Source of the DNA: an uncultured Armatimonadota bacterium
GTDB lineage: Bacteria; Armatimonadota; Fimbriimonadia; Fimbriimonadales; Fimbriimonadaceae
Reading direction: 5' to 3'
DNA: 64,000 nt
NCBI GenBank assembly: GCA_903833215.1
Contig: CAILEM010000164.1
Location: forward strand, 1 to 64,000
The position numbers and the translations under genes were made by a program. Shown piece by piece: positions 1 to 10,438 of this stretch; the stretch's first letter is position 1, and each line of letters starts with the position of its first letter. The notes under the pieces are model-generated. The model had not been told where the DNA came from, searched no databases, and worked only from the letters and a program-made list of their open reading frames with translations.

Positions 1-257
1 CGATAGTCATCCGAAACCGTGAGCGCACTCGGGTCCGCGATCTGGGCTACGAAGCTAAACTTCAAGGGTTGAACGCGGCTTGGTCCCGAGTGGTCCCGCT
101 CATTAACTTACTAGGGTTACGCAAGCAAAGCGGCGTTACCCTGGGACCAGAAGCAGGAACCAACAAACCCCAACGGGGTTTCGTCCCCTACTCAAGCTTG
201 TTCTCACTGAGTTGCCGGAGACGAAACCCCGTTGGGGTTTGATCGATTTGCAACTCG
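1..257. other. left edge, no convincing gene; nested inverted repeats
   Basis: I see no recognisable gene here. One plus-strand frame is open from the window edge to about 242, but its translation resembles nothing I know, so it could be the tail of a gene or chance. Two inverted repeats are visible: 113-122 with 133-142 (9 of 10 pairs), and a perfect 22-bp pair at 164-185 and 220-241. Each 22-bp arm is itself a small hairpin of the form AAACCCC-GTT-GGGGTTT. The region lies downstream of queG, which reads leftward, so part of it may serve as its terminator. Confidence 0.4.
164..241. repeat. perfect 22-bp inverted repeat with self-palindromic arms
   Basis: Arms 164-185 and 220-241 are exact reverse complements separated by 34 nt. 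Within each arm AAACCCC pairs with GGGGTTT around a 3-nt centre, so the DNA or RNA can form either two small hairpins or one long one. It lies just past the queG stop. Confidence 0.75.
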
Positions 258-1289
258 TTAACCCAGTGTAGATCCCGTTCCGGGCTCAACACTGGGCTTT
301 GATGACAGAACACCTTCGGCGTTCAAACTCTTCGACGCTGGGTTCGGCCTCTGGTTATCAATATTAATCCTTGCGTTGCGGCGAATGCCGTTAATGCCTG
401 TTCGGCGCATTGCTGAGCCTTGGGTGAGACGGTCCCACTCATCTTCGTCCAGAACACCAATTTGCTCTAGCCGGGGCCATGACCGTTTGGCCAAAAAACC
501 GGCTTCTATCGTCGGTTGCGCACGCAGAGGCTGGGATTCGCGTGGCTGATTGAATGGGCACACTTCTTGGCACACATCGCATCCAAAGGTCCAACTTCCA
601 ATCTTGGCGGCCAACTCTGGAGCGATCTCCGCCTTGTGCTCGATAGTGAGGTAACTGATGCAGCTACGCGAGTCGACCTGCCAGCGGCCGTCGTCAAAGA
701 CGATCGCACCAGTGGGGCATGCGTCGATGCAAGCGCGACAAGTTCCACATCCTCCCAAGGCCGGGGCATCTGACTCAAATTCGACGGTTGTGAGCAGCAA
801 GCCGATAAAGAACCAACTTCCGCGCTTTGAGTCGATCAAGCATGTGTTCTTGCCAAACCAACCAAGTCCGGCAAGGTGCGCGTACTCACGTTCGAATATT
901 GGAGCCGAGTCGACGCAGGCTCGCGATTCCGAACCAGGATAGTCGCGCTCGATCACCGCTGCAAGCCTCTTCAGCTTTCCGCGAAGCACCTTGTGGTAGT
1001 CCCAGCCCAATGCGTACGAGGCAATGTGTGGGTGGCCATCAACTGCTGGGTTCTCCTGATGATAGTTGAGCGCCACCGCGATGATGGATTTTGCACCTGG
1101 CAGCAAAGCCTGGGGATCCGATTTGAGCTCCACATGCCTCACGAGGTAGTCCATCGAAGCGTGGAATCCCCGACCCAACCACCCTTGGTAGAAATCCATG
1201 TGGTCTGTCGGCAGGGCACGACACACCCCGACCGACTCAAACCCCATCGACAGGGCTTCGGCTTTGAGTGTCGCAGTCAGTTCGGCCAT
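258..1289 (-). CDS. queG: epoxyqueuosine reductase QueG
   Basis: Converts epoxyqueuosine to queuosine in tRNA, the last step of queuosine synthesis; the family uses cobalamin and two [4Fe-4S] clusters in the cytoplasm. The protein (343 aa from the chosen start) shows the QueG N-terminal block, a central region with SAPIFEREYA and GLGWFGKNT, then two ferredoxin-like cysteine sets, CGTCRACIDACPTGAI and CDVCQEVCPFN. The frame stays open 42 codons further upstream, but that extension looks non-coding and the family normally begins near MAELTATLKAEA, so I chose the ATG at 1289. No strong ribosome site is visible. It is the last gene of a minus-strand run after rsmA, separated by 253 bp that hold an inverted repeat. 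Confidence 0.93.
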   Translation of the reverse strand: MAELTATLKAEALSMGFESVGVCRALPTDHMDFYQGWLGRGFHASMDYLVRHVELKSDPQALLPGAKSIIAVALNYHQENPAVDGHPHIASYALGWDYHKVLRGKLKRLAAVIERDYPGSESRACVDSAPIFEREYAHLAGLGWFGKNTCLIDSKRGSWFFIGLLLTTVEFESDAPALGGCGTCRACIDACPTGAIVFDDGRWQVDSRSCISYLTIEHKAEIAPELAAKIGSWTFGCDVCQEVCPFNQPRESQPLRAQPTIEAGFLAKRSWPRLEQIGVLDEDEWDRLTQGSAMRRTGINGIRRNARINIDNQRPNPASKSLNAEGVLSSKPSVEPGTGSTLG

Positions 1290-1425
1290 ATCAATTCGAT
1301 TTCTCGGTGAGGCAGCCCAAAGTTTGACGCATTCCAAGGCACCAAGCGGTTGGTAATCGTACGGATGCTGCAGCCGATGGTATTCGTCAACCGGCCGCAT
1401 GTCCGCCGAAGCCACCGTAGCCGGC

Positions 1426-1527
1426 GTCTCCGTGGCGCCGAGGGCCGATGGGATTCATTGAGCCGATGGCGCGTAATGAATCCCATCGGCAGGATATCTT
1501 CCACGTCCCGGACGACGCCACGGAGAC
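1426..1527. repeat. two-tier inverted repeat between queG and rsmA
   Basis: Outer arms 1426-1437 (GTCTCCGTGGCG) and 1516-1527 are exact reverse complements, as are inner arms 1444-1459 and 1475-1490 (16 bp, 15-nt loop). Together they make a 102-bp near-palindrome with no coding sense. It resembles a MITE or REP-like element; it could also act as the rsmA terminator, although no T-run follows on the minus strand. Confidence 0.75.
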
Positions 1528-1542
1528 ATCGAATACGGGGGC

Positions 1543-2370
1543 TCAGGAAGTCAGAGCTTTTGTGAGCCTTATCCAATCATCTTGGGTGAGGTCGTGGGGG
1601 CGGACTTTTTCTTCGAGACCGATTTGGTCGATTAGGTCGGCCATCTCGTCGCGGGATCTTTGGTAGCCGGCCATCAGATTATTCGCGAGGGTCTTGCGGG
1701 GTTGGGCGAATGAGATGCGAATCAACCGGAAAAACTGGGTTTGGAACGCCTCATCCCCTTCAAGCGGCTTGGGCACAAACTTGAGAACCGTGCTATCGAC
1801 TTTCGGTGGTGGGAGAAAATCTCGAGCAGGCACACTCGCAACCCAGGTGATGTCGAACTGGCTCTGAAGAAAAACGGAAAGTGAGCCGCGGTCGCCATTT
1901 CCTGGCTTGGCGAGAATACGCTGCGCGACCTCCTTTTGCATCATCAAGACAGCTACGGACAGTTCGCTGCGCGCCTCAGTGATCTTGTTGAGCAAAGGCC
2001 CCGTGATGTAGTACGGCATGTTCGAAACGATTCCGCGTGGCTCAGGGAGCTCGCGAAGAACTGCTAACAAATCGACTTTGAGGGCATCCACTCGGCGTAC
2101 ATCGACCGTTGGAGCTGATGTCTTGAGCGCCTCGATCATTTGTTGGTCGAGTTCAAGCGCAATCATCTGTTGAGATTGCTCGGAGATAGGTCCGGTAAGA
2201 ACACCAGGACCGGGACCGATTTCGCAAACGCCTAAGCAGCCAGCAATGGCGCTTGCGATCGATTCCACAGCGGATTGGGAGCAAAGAAAATGCTGCCCCA
2301 GCCCTTTTGAAGCTGCGATCCCGAATCGTTTAAGAAACGAAGTTAGCGTTTCGGGATCGTAAAGTTTCAA
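1543..2370 (-). CDS. rsmA: 16S rRNA dimethyladenosine transferase RsmA (KsgA)
   Basis: SAM-dependent enzyme that dimethylates two adjacent adenosines in the 3' terminal hairpin of 16S rRNA during 30S assembly. At 275 aa it has the usual family length. Visible landmarks are GLGQHFL near residue 25, the SAM-binding motif EIGPGPGVLT near residue 50, the catalytic motif NMPYYI near residue 117, and a C-terminal RISFAQPRKTLANNL block. Its ATG overlaps the stop codon of the upstream 3D-domain gene by four bases (ATGA), so the two are probably translationally coupled. Confidence 0.96.
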   Translation of the reverse strand: MKLYDPETLTSFLKRFGIAASKGLGQHFLCSQSAVESIASAIAGCLGVCEIGPGPGVLTGPISEQSQQMIALELDQQMIEALKTSAPTVDVRRVDALKVDLLAVLRELPEPRGIVSNMPYYITGPLLNKITEARSELSVAVLMMQKEVAQRILAKPGNGDRGSLSVFLQSQFDITWVASVPARDFLPPPKVDSTVLKFVPKPLEGDEAFQTQFFRLIRISFAQPRKTLANNLMAGYQRSRDEMADLIDQIGLEEKVRPHDLTQDDWIRLTKALTS

Positions 2371-3008
2371 CGAGTGCCAAGAATGTGAACGCGGACCTTC
2401 TGTCGACCGAAGTTATCGGCGACGCGACCCGAATCATAACAAAGATCGATGCGGTTGCCCTTGATCGCGCTGCCTGTATCGCATGCGAGTGCTAAACCGT
2501 ATCCTTCGACAAAAACGATAGTCCCGAGCGGAATCACACGCGGATCAACCGCGACAACTCCGTACGTGGCTCGTGCTCCGGTTCGAGTTCGCCCATGCGA
2601 ACCAACCCCGTTGCATCGAGGACTTGGATCATAAGCCGTGGCAGACATTTCCATCACACGCTTACGTGTGAAGGAACCACGGTTCGACGGCATACCACCG
2701 CGACCCATCATGAAAATCGTTGGTTGAGGCTCTTTCGTTACCTCTTTCAGGAGTTCCTTAGCGACGGGTTTGCCGTCCTGATATGTAACACGAAAAGTCT
2801 TCTCTACGACTCCATCGTGCCCGTCCTGAGCTCTCACCAGTCGACCCGGTCTTAGGTTACGACTGAACTCATATTGGACGCCCGCTCGGAGTTTTTCCGA
2901 ATGGGTCTCCACCTGAATTTCTGTTTGCCTCTTCCCCCCCGCGAGCGCCGTGGCGGCGACCGTCGTAAGGATGAAGGCGATACTCACTTTCTGTGAGCAG
3001 TTGCGCAT
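2367..3008 (-). CDS. secreted G5/3D-domain cell-wall protein
   Basis: A 213-aa exported protein. Residues 1-23 form a signal peptide (MRNCSQKVSIAFILTTVAAT), residues about 29-90 look like a G5 domain, and residues about 118-213 are a 3D domain with its three conserved aspartates visible in VAVDP, ACDTGS and RIDLC. The 3D fold is a double-psi barrel found in peptidoglycan-acting proteins such as Rpf/YabE- and MltA-type enzymes, so a role in wall remodelling is likely. The ATG at 3008 has a strong ribosome site, AGAGGAGG, 6 nt upstream; the frame is open further upstream but that part is non-coding. A leader resembling the ydaO c-di-AMP riboswitch precedes it. Its end overlaps rsmA by four bases. 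Confidence 0.88.
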   Translation of the reverse strand: MRNCSQKVSIAFILTTVAATALAGGKRQTEIQVETHSEKLRAGVQYEFSRNLRPGRLVRAQDGHDGVVEKTFRVTYQDGKPVAKELLKEVTKEPQPTIFMMGRGGMPSNRGSFTRKRVMEMSATAYDPSPRCNGVGSHGRTRTGARATYGVVAVDPRVIPLGTIVFVEGYGLALACDTGSAIKGNRIDLCYDSGRVADNFGRQKVRVHILGTR

Positions 3009-3110
3009 TTGGAACCTCCTCTTGCATGGCTGCGACGGGTTGTTATACCCGCTATAAGCAACATGACTCCTCATGGAAGAGGGCTCCCTTCGGATTCTTT
3101 GCGATAATGA
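3009..3110 (-). promoter_or_regulatory. candidate c-di-AMP (ydaO/yuaA-type) riboswitch
   Basis: The untranslated leader of the 3D-domain gene carries, in minus-strand order, GAATCCGAAGGGAG (3097-3084) and AACCCGTCGCAGCC (3041-3028), then the ribosome site. From memory, the B. subtilis ydaO aptamer has GAATCCGAAAGG near its 5' end and ACCCGACAGCTAACTCC near its 3' end, in the same order and at a similar distance. Riboswitches of this class often control cell-wall hydrolases. The match is partial and I have not folded the RNA. A possible -35 (TTGTCA) and -10 lie just upstream, near 3105-3130. Confidence 0.55.
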
Positions 3111-3135
3111 GTAAGTTTTTGACAAAATCTTAGCG

Positions 3136-4032
3136 TTATAAAGGTAAGGATTTTTTAACACTAGGGGTTGACAGGTTTGGTATTCTAGCGCGCTCGCGCC
3201 ATCGGACCATATTGTCATAGAATAAGTACTGCTGAGCCCATCCCCCAAGCCTTCCGAACTTGGCTCGAAGGAATGTAGCGGCTTCTCGGTACCGCATATC
3301 CGTGATGGCCTTGTCCGCCAAATCAGGTCGATAGAGCCTCGAATATGCCTGCCAAATGTGCGTGTCGATCGGAATCGCCTCCGTGTGATGAAGCGCAAAA
3401 AGAGCAATACAATCAGCCAACTTGGGGCCGATTCCCTTGAACTGACATAACTCAGAATGCACCCGTTCATAGGGTTCATTCTTCAGACTCTCAATCCAGC
3501 CATCCCCGCGCTGCAGGACTTGGTGAGCTACCGAAGGAATCGTTGCCGCTCGATACCCAAACGCCTTCGCCCTCAGCTCACCCTCAGGAATCATCGCAAT
3601 AGCGGCAACATCCGGAAATCGATGGATTTGCGTTCCATTCACTTCCCGAATCACTGGCCCATAGGTCGCCAAATGACGTGCCATCGGGACAATGCGTGTC
3701 AAGTTGTTATTTGGAGTGCAAAGGAAACTGAAGAAGCTCTCGGTGGAGCAGCTTGGGCACATCAAACGGAGCCCTTGAATCGAATCGACGCAATACGCCA
3801 ATTCAGGTGCGACCTCGAGCACACCCGCAGCGATCTCCTCAGCATTCCAGTCGAGGCGAAACAACTGCTCGAAGTCCTGTAGGGTGCCGTTTGAGCGAAT
3901 GAGGACGGTGGACTCTGTCTCGCTCACTCGAACTGGCAACGAAACGTCGTACCAATAATCTCCATCGACGCCAAACCACGATCCATCATCTTTCTTCGTC
4001 CAGCGAAAAACCTGGCCGCTCGTGACGCACAC
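3136..4032 (-). CDS. OGG1-type 8-oxoguanine DNA glycosylase/AP lyase
   Basis: Removes 8-oxoguanine from DNA and nicks the strand. The protein shows the eukaryote/archaea-style OGG1 layout: SGQVFRW near the N terminus, CTPNNNLTRI in the middle, FGYRA, then the helix-hairpin-helix with catalytic lysine, GIGPKLADCIALFAL, and the catalytic aspartate in PIDTHIWQ. The GTG at 4032 gives 298 aa, but homologous N-terminal sequence (FSVTFPTQSFDLGV) continues in frame upstream to a stop near 4106. The only start-like codon in that stretch is CTG at 4080, which overlaps the ligA TGA as CTGA. The true start may therefore be a non-canonical CTG. It sits directly downstream of ligA, making a small DNA-repair cluster. 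Confidence 0.88.
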   Translation of the reverse strand: MCVTSGQVFRWTKKDDGSWFGVDGDYWYDVSLPVRVSETESTVLIRSNGTLQDFEQLFRLDWNAEEIAAGVLEVAPELAYCVDSIQGLRLMCPSCSTESFFSFLCTPNNNLTRIVPMARHLATYGPVIREVNGTQIHRFPDVAAIAMIPEGELRAKAFGYRAATIPSVAHQVLQRGDGWIESLKNEPYERVHSELCQFKGIGPKLADCIALFALHHTEAIPIDTHIWQAYSRLYRPDLADKAITDMRYREAATFLRAKFGRLGGWAQQYLFYDNMVRWRERARIPNLSTPSVKKSLPL

Positions 4033-4076
4033 GCCGAGATCGAAGCTCTGAGTTGGAAAGGTGACCGAGAAAGTGT

Positions 4077-6658
<2,582 letters not shown>

Positions 6659-6704
6659 CAGAGAAAGATACCCGTCCCTTTTGTCATCAGTCGCTTCGTC
6701 AACA

Positions 6705-8114
6705 TCAGACGCTTGCCTTCGTTCGAGCGACAACACTCTCCAAGAATGCCGCATTGGTCGGCGTTCTCTTGAGGAGTTTGATGAGCGATTCCGTAGCTTC
6801 GACCGAATTTGTCTGGTTCGCAAGAAGTCGGTGAAGCTGAACAACTCCTTCGAGGTCCTCTTTCTTGAACAAGAGCTCCTCGTGGCGAGTCGAACTCCGC
6901 TTAACGTCGACGGCTGGCCAGATTCTTCGCTCGGCAAGTTCACGATCCAACACGATTTCCATGTTGCCGGTACCCTTAAGTTCTTCGAAGATCGCGTCGT
7001 CCATCTTGCTGCCTGTATCAACGAGCACGCTGGAAACGATCGTCAACGATCCGCCTTCTTCAATGTTTCGAGCCGCGCCAAAGAACCGACGTGGTCGATA
7101 CAGAGCGCCGGGGTCCAAACCTCCCGAAAGGGTTCTGCCCGAAGGATTGATGGTGAGGTTGCTTGCACGCGAAAGTCGTGTCAGCGAGTCGAGAAGGATA
7201 ACAACGTCACGTCCGCCTTCGACAAGTCGCTTTGCCTGCTCCAGACAGAGGTCGGCAACGCGCATGTGATTTTCGGGTGGCTCATCGAACGTGGACCAGA
7301 TCACCTGACCGCGAACCGATCGCCGCATATCCGTAACTTCTTCAGGTCGCTCGTCAACCAATAGCACCATGAGATAAACCTCAGGGTGGTTGGCCGTAAT
7401 CGCATTGGCGATCGTTTTAAGCATCGACGTCTTACCTGCTTTAGGTGGCGAGACGATAAGGCCGCGTTGGCCCTTTCCGACCGGAGAGATCAAATCAACG
7501 ATTCGCGCCGGAATGTTCTCTGGAACGGTCTCTTGGACGAGTCTTTCGTTCGGATAGAGAGGTGTGAGCTCGTCGAAATTCTTGCGCTTCTGCATCTCTG
7601 GGGCAGCGCTACCGAAGCCGTTGACGCTTTCAACGCGCAACATGCCTTGGTACTTCTCACCTTCTTTGGGAAGGCGGACTTGCCCGAGAACATTGTCACC
7701 TGGACGCAATCCAAATTTCTTAACCTGCGACTGAGAGACATATACATCCTGAGGAGAAGGAACGTAGTTCTCACGTCGGAGGAATCCCCAACCATCGGAC
7801 ATCAATTCAAGGATGCCTTTCGCGTAGACGGCGTCAGGATTTGCTGCAAACAAGAGCTTTTCTACAAGCTCATGGCGCAAATGCGTCTTGGGGTCGATTT
7901 TAGCGGTTTTGGCTTCTTTGAGAAGACTTGCCGGCGGCATCTGGTCGAAATGGTTATAGTCGATTTCGGGCAGAAGTTCTAGGTCGGTCTGCGGGTCATT
8001 CTTCGGCAAACCTTCGCGGTTACGACCGCGTTGCCGTCGCATACCGTTATTGTTACCATTACCATTACCGCCGCCGCCTTCTTGCGACTTGCGAGGTCGA
8101 AACTGATGGGTCAT
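6705..8114 (-). CDS. rho: transcription termination factor Rho
   Basis: Hexameric RNA helicase that ends transcription at rut-dependent sites. It is 469 aa, slightly long because of an N-terminal extension of about 35 residues rich in Gly, Asn and Arg (GGGGNGNGNNNGMRRQRGR), a kind of insert known in high-G+C Rho proteins that can raise RNA affinity. The cold-shock-like RNA-binding domain (GWGFLRR) follows, then Walker A SPPKAGKTS, Walker B VVILLDSLTRL and the Q/R-loop region. The ATG at 8114 has CAGGAG 6 nt upstream. Only 69 bp separate it from hpt. Confidence 0.97.
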   Translation of the reverse strand: MTHQFRPRKSQEGGGGNGNGNNNGMRRQRGRNREGLPKNDPQTDLELLPEIDYNHFDQMPPASLLKEAKTAKIDPKTHLRHELVEKLLFAANPDAVYAKGILELMSDGWGFLRRENYVPSPQDVYVSQSQVKKFGLRPGDNVLGQVRLPKEGEKYQGMLRVESVNGFGSAAPEMQKRKNFDELTPLYPNERLVQETVPENIPARIVDLISPVGKGQRGLIVSPPKAGKTSMLKTIANAITANHPEVYLMVLLVDERPEEVTDMRRSVRGQVIWSTFDEPPENHMRVADLCLEQAKRLVEGGRDVVILLDSLTRLSRASNLTINPSGRTLSGGLDPGALYRPRRFFGAARNIEEGGSLTIVSSVLVDTGSKMDDAIFEELKGTGNMEIVLDRELAERRIWPAVDVKRSSTRHEELLFKKEDLEGVVQLHRLLANQTNSVEATESLIKLLKRTPTNAAFLESVVARTKASV

Positions 8115-8183
8115 ATAGCTCCTGAGGCTGAATTCCTGGCGTGGAGACAGGCTAAGATGGACATAGCCTTGATGGGAGAAGAA

Positions 8184-8714
8184 CTAATCTTCGCGCAGGA
8201 TTGCGATATACGGGAGGTTTCGATACCGTTCCTCGTAATCTAGACCATATCCTACCACGAATTCATTAGGAATCTCAAAGCCAATGTATTCCACTGACGG
8301 GTGAACTTTTCTCGAGCCCTCTTTTGAAAGCAGTGCAACTACTTTCAGAGATTTTGGCTTTCGAGTGGAGAGCAGCTCCCTCAAGTGGTTCAGGGTTATC
8401 CCTGTATCCACAATGTCTTCTACAATGATGACGTTCAAACCCTCGATATTGATGTCCAAATCTTTACGAATTTGAACGACGCCTGTCGAGGACTTGCCAC
8501 CATGATAGCTACTTGTTTGGAGAAAGTCTATCTCGGTGTCGGCTTTTAACTCTCGTCCAAGATCGGAGAGAAAGTGAATCGAACCCTTCAATACTCCAAT
8601 GAGGACAATCGGTTCTCCCGGTAACTCCGTCTCGATCTGCCGAGCCAACTCTGCGGTTCTCTTCTGAATCGCTTCTTCGGATATCAAAACGTCTAGGTGG
8701 ACGGGCATCGACAA
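8184..8714 (-). CDS. hpt: hypoxanthine phosphoribosyltransferase
   Basis: Salvages hypoxanthine and guanine to IMP and GMP with PRPP. The 176-aa length is typical. The PRPP-binding motif VIIVEDIVDTGITL is near residue 100, and a C-terminal VGYGLDYEERYRNLPYI block matches the family. The frame opens with TTG at 8714, two codons before ATG at 8708; GAGAGG lies 9 nt before the TTG, which favours TTG or a mixed start. It is the first gene of the minus-strand run and faces the divergent sdpR-like gene across about 100 bp. Confidence 0.95.
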   Translation of the reverse strand: MSMPVHLDVLISEEAIQKRTAELARQIETELPGEPIVLIGVLKGSIHFLSDLGRELKADTEIDFLQTSSYHGGKSSTGVVQIRKDLDINIEGLNVIIVEDIVDTGITLNHLRELLSTRKPKSLKVVALLSKEGSRKVHPSVEYIGFEIPNEFVVGYGLDYEERYRNLPYIAILRED

Positions 8715-8817
8715 AACAATTTACCTCTCTGAGGTCCCTGCGAGTTGGAAACGCAACCCGATGCACTGACAGTCGGTATATTTAGATGATTGGCTAATTA
8801 TCTTCCAATCTACGACA

Positions 8818-9117
8818 ATGGCTATTGATGAAGTGTTCAAGGCGATGGCAGACCCGACCCGACGTCGGATCTTGCGCATGCTATCCAAGGGCGAGCTGAC
8901 CGCAGGGCAGATGGCCTTGGAGTTTGATATCAGCGGCCCTTCCATGTCGCACCACTTCAATGTTCTCAAACACGCGGACATGATTCGCGGCCGTCGAGAT
9001 GGTCAGCAAATCATCTATTCGCTCAATACCACTGTCGTTCAAGACGCGATGACCCTTTTCCTGGATGTCTTCGCGAAGGATGAAACCCAGGAGGCTCCTC
9101 ATGAAGATTCGAACTAG
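8818..9117 (+). CDS. ArsR-family regulator, SdpR-like autorepressor
   Basis: A 99-aa winged-helix protein starting MAIDEVFKAMADPTRRRIL, the standard ArsR opening. The recognition-helix region is SGPSMSHHFNVLKHADMI, and no metal-binding cysteine pair is visible. It overlaps the downstream SdpI-like gene by 17 bp. This gene pair matches the SdpR-SdpI arrangement of Bacillus, where SdpI sequesters the repressor SdpR at the membrane when toxin is present. No SdpC-like toxin gene is nearby. A CAATCT box 6 nt before the ATG could support a leaderless transcript. Confidence 0.88.
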   Translation: MAIDEVFKAMADPTRRRILRMLSKGELTAGQMALEFDISGPSMSHHFNVLKHADMIRGRRDGQQIIYSLNTTVVQDAMTLFLDVFAKDETQEAPHEDSN

Positions 9118-9736
9118 CGTTTATATCCAAATCGGATTGCTTCTCATTTCGATTGTTTTAAGCATTTATTACAACGGGAAGCTCCCAGAAACAGTCCCGA
9201 CCCATTGGAACATCCACAACCAGGTGGACCAGTACGGTAGCAAGCTCATGCCGGTTCTGCTTGGACCATGCATGTTGCTTTTCTCATTGCTACTGACCGT
9301 CGCCTTGCCGAAGCTTTCACCCAAGCAATACGAGATCGATAAGTTCGAGTCCACCTTTGCCTACGCCATGGTGCTCGTTGGCGGGCTGATGTTCTTCATC
9401 AGCTTCTGTATCCTCAAAGCCACCGACGGCGTGAAGATGGACTTCGGATCGTGGTTCATGGCCGCCATGTTCATCTTCTTCGCGCTTCTGGGCAACGTGC
9501 TCGGAAAGGTCCGCCAGAACTTCTACATGGGAATCAAGACACCTTGGACGCTTGCAAGTCCGCAAGTGTGGGATGCCACCCACCGCATGGCCGGCAAACT
9601 CTGGTTCTTCGGTGGAATTCTAGGCGCAATCGTCTCCATTGCCGGCGTCCCGATGGGATACACGATCGCCTATATGATGATCATCTCTCTCTTCCCCGTC
9701 GTCCAGTCGTACTTCATCTACAAGAAGATCGGATAA
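9101..9736 (+). CDS. SdpI-family membrane protein (DUF1648)
   Basis: A 211-aa polytopic membrane protein with about six membrane segments. Residues 30-55 carry the DUF1648 signature (PETVPTHWNIHNQVDQYGSK), and the SdpI signature follows later (GIKTPWTLASPQVWDATH). In Bacillus SdpI gives immunity to the SdpC toxin and controls SdpR. The ATG at 9101 has CAGGAGG 7 nt upstream, inside the end of the regulator gene, so translation is probably coupled. With no toxin gene here, it may act as a sensor or protect against toxins from other cells. Confidence 0.9.
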   Translation: MKIRTSVYIQIGLLLISIVLSIYYNGKLPETVPTHWNIHNQVDQYGSKLMPVLLGPCMLLFSLLLTVALPKLSPKQYEIDKFESTFAYAMVLVGGLMFFISFCILKATDGVKMDFGSWFMAAMFIFFALLGNVLGKVRQNFYMGIKTPWTLASPQVWDATHRMAGKLWFFGGILGAIVSIAGVPMGYTIAYMMIISLFPVVQSYFIYKKIG

Positions 9737-9772
9737 CGACCTGATCCCGAGAGCCCCACGAATACCTCATGC

Positions 9773-9810
9773 GATGATGCCTCCAGCCGTAACGAGGAGC
9801 CTGGAGGCTC
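9773..9810. repeat. half copy of palindromic repeat family A
   Basis: Begins GATGATGCCTCCAGCC and contains GCCTCCAG and CTGGAGGC arms. It matches the outer part of the full elements at 11580-11716 and 55015-55152. Confidence 0.7.
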
Positions 9811-9842
9811 AAATTGTACAGGCATCGACCACACCACCATCT

Positions 9843-10087
9843 GGTATGGCAAAGCCATTCCTCTCCAATTAGTGAAGGGATGCGACGTCGACGGCGCTTC
9901 CCTGGTACTTCAAAGCCAGCGAATTCCTACGCTGAAGAGGAACTGACGAGGGCGAATCTAGAGCAGTCGGTGTCACCAACAGCCCTATCCGGTATGGCAA
10001 AGCCATTCCTCTCCAAACAGCGAAGGGATGCGCCGTCGACGGCGCTTCCCTGGTACTTCAAAGCGAGAGAATTCCTACGCCGAAGGC
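9843..10087. repeat. two tandem ~96-bp repeat units with palindromic core (family D)
   Basis: Unit 1 (9843-9938) and unit 2 (9991-10087) are about 88% identical by eye and 148 bp apart. Both share GGTATGGCAAAGCCATTCCT near the start and GTACTTCAAAGC near the end. Unit 2 holds a perfect 16-bp palindrome, GCGCCGTCGACGGCGC (10031-10046); unit 1 has the same core with one change. Flanking GGGA/TCCC extends the stem. The units fill most of the 384-bp gap after the sdpI-like gene; I see no gene in that gap. Confidence 0.85.
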
Positions 10088-10120
10088 GTTGCGTCTGGAA
10101 ACTTTGCGATTCTTCTAACC

Positions 10121-10399
10121 TCAATCGCCCCACGATTCATCATCAGGATCGAAATTGGCACTCCACCACAGCCAAACGGTGATGAGAAAGATCACGAAGA
10201 ACACCAAGTACAGCAGCCGGGCATTCGTCACCAAAAACGCATCGAGACCAAATAGGTTCGAGTCATCCGGCGCTGACTCCCTGGGATGAACCCGATTGAG
10301 CCACGAATCCGCCGGTGACAGTGCAGACGCGAGGACTGTAACCACCCCGAGGGCAATCGTCACTCCACCTACGATGATATATTTCCGCTCAAAGATCAC
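10121..10399 (-). CDS. small two-helix membrane protein, unknown
   Basis: A 92-aa protein that I do not recognise. Residues about 8-28 (IIVGGVTIALGVVTVLASAL) and 62-82 (LLYLVFFVIFLITVWLWW) are membrane segments, and the C terminus is acidic (FDPDDESWGD). It is the third of three small membrane-protein genes read leftward from 11486; the gap to the next is 39 bp. Shared orientation and short gaps suggest one operon. Confidence 0.6.
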   Translation of the reverse strand: MIFERKYIIVGGVTIALGVVTVLASALSPADSWLNRVHPRESAPDDSNLFGLDAFLVTNARLLYLVFFVIFLITVWLWWSANFDPDDESWGD

Positions 10400-10438
10400 G
10401 CGTCACCGCAAACCAATTGATGCGGATGGGTGACCTAC

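Noticed and set aside
3009-3479. N-terminal extension of the 3D-domain protein to 3479
   Set aside because: It overlaps the glycosylase gene antiparallel in frame; the strong ribosome site and signal peptide place the start at 3008.
9843-10087. Possible CRISPR-like array
   Set aside because: Only two long, imperfect units with a 52-bp spacer and no cas genes.
9814-10182. 122-codon plus-strand frame
   Set aside because: It is made of the tandem family-D repeats.
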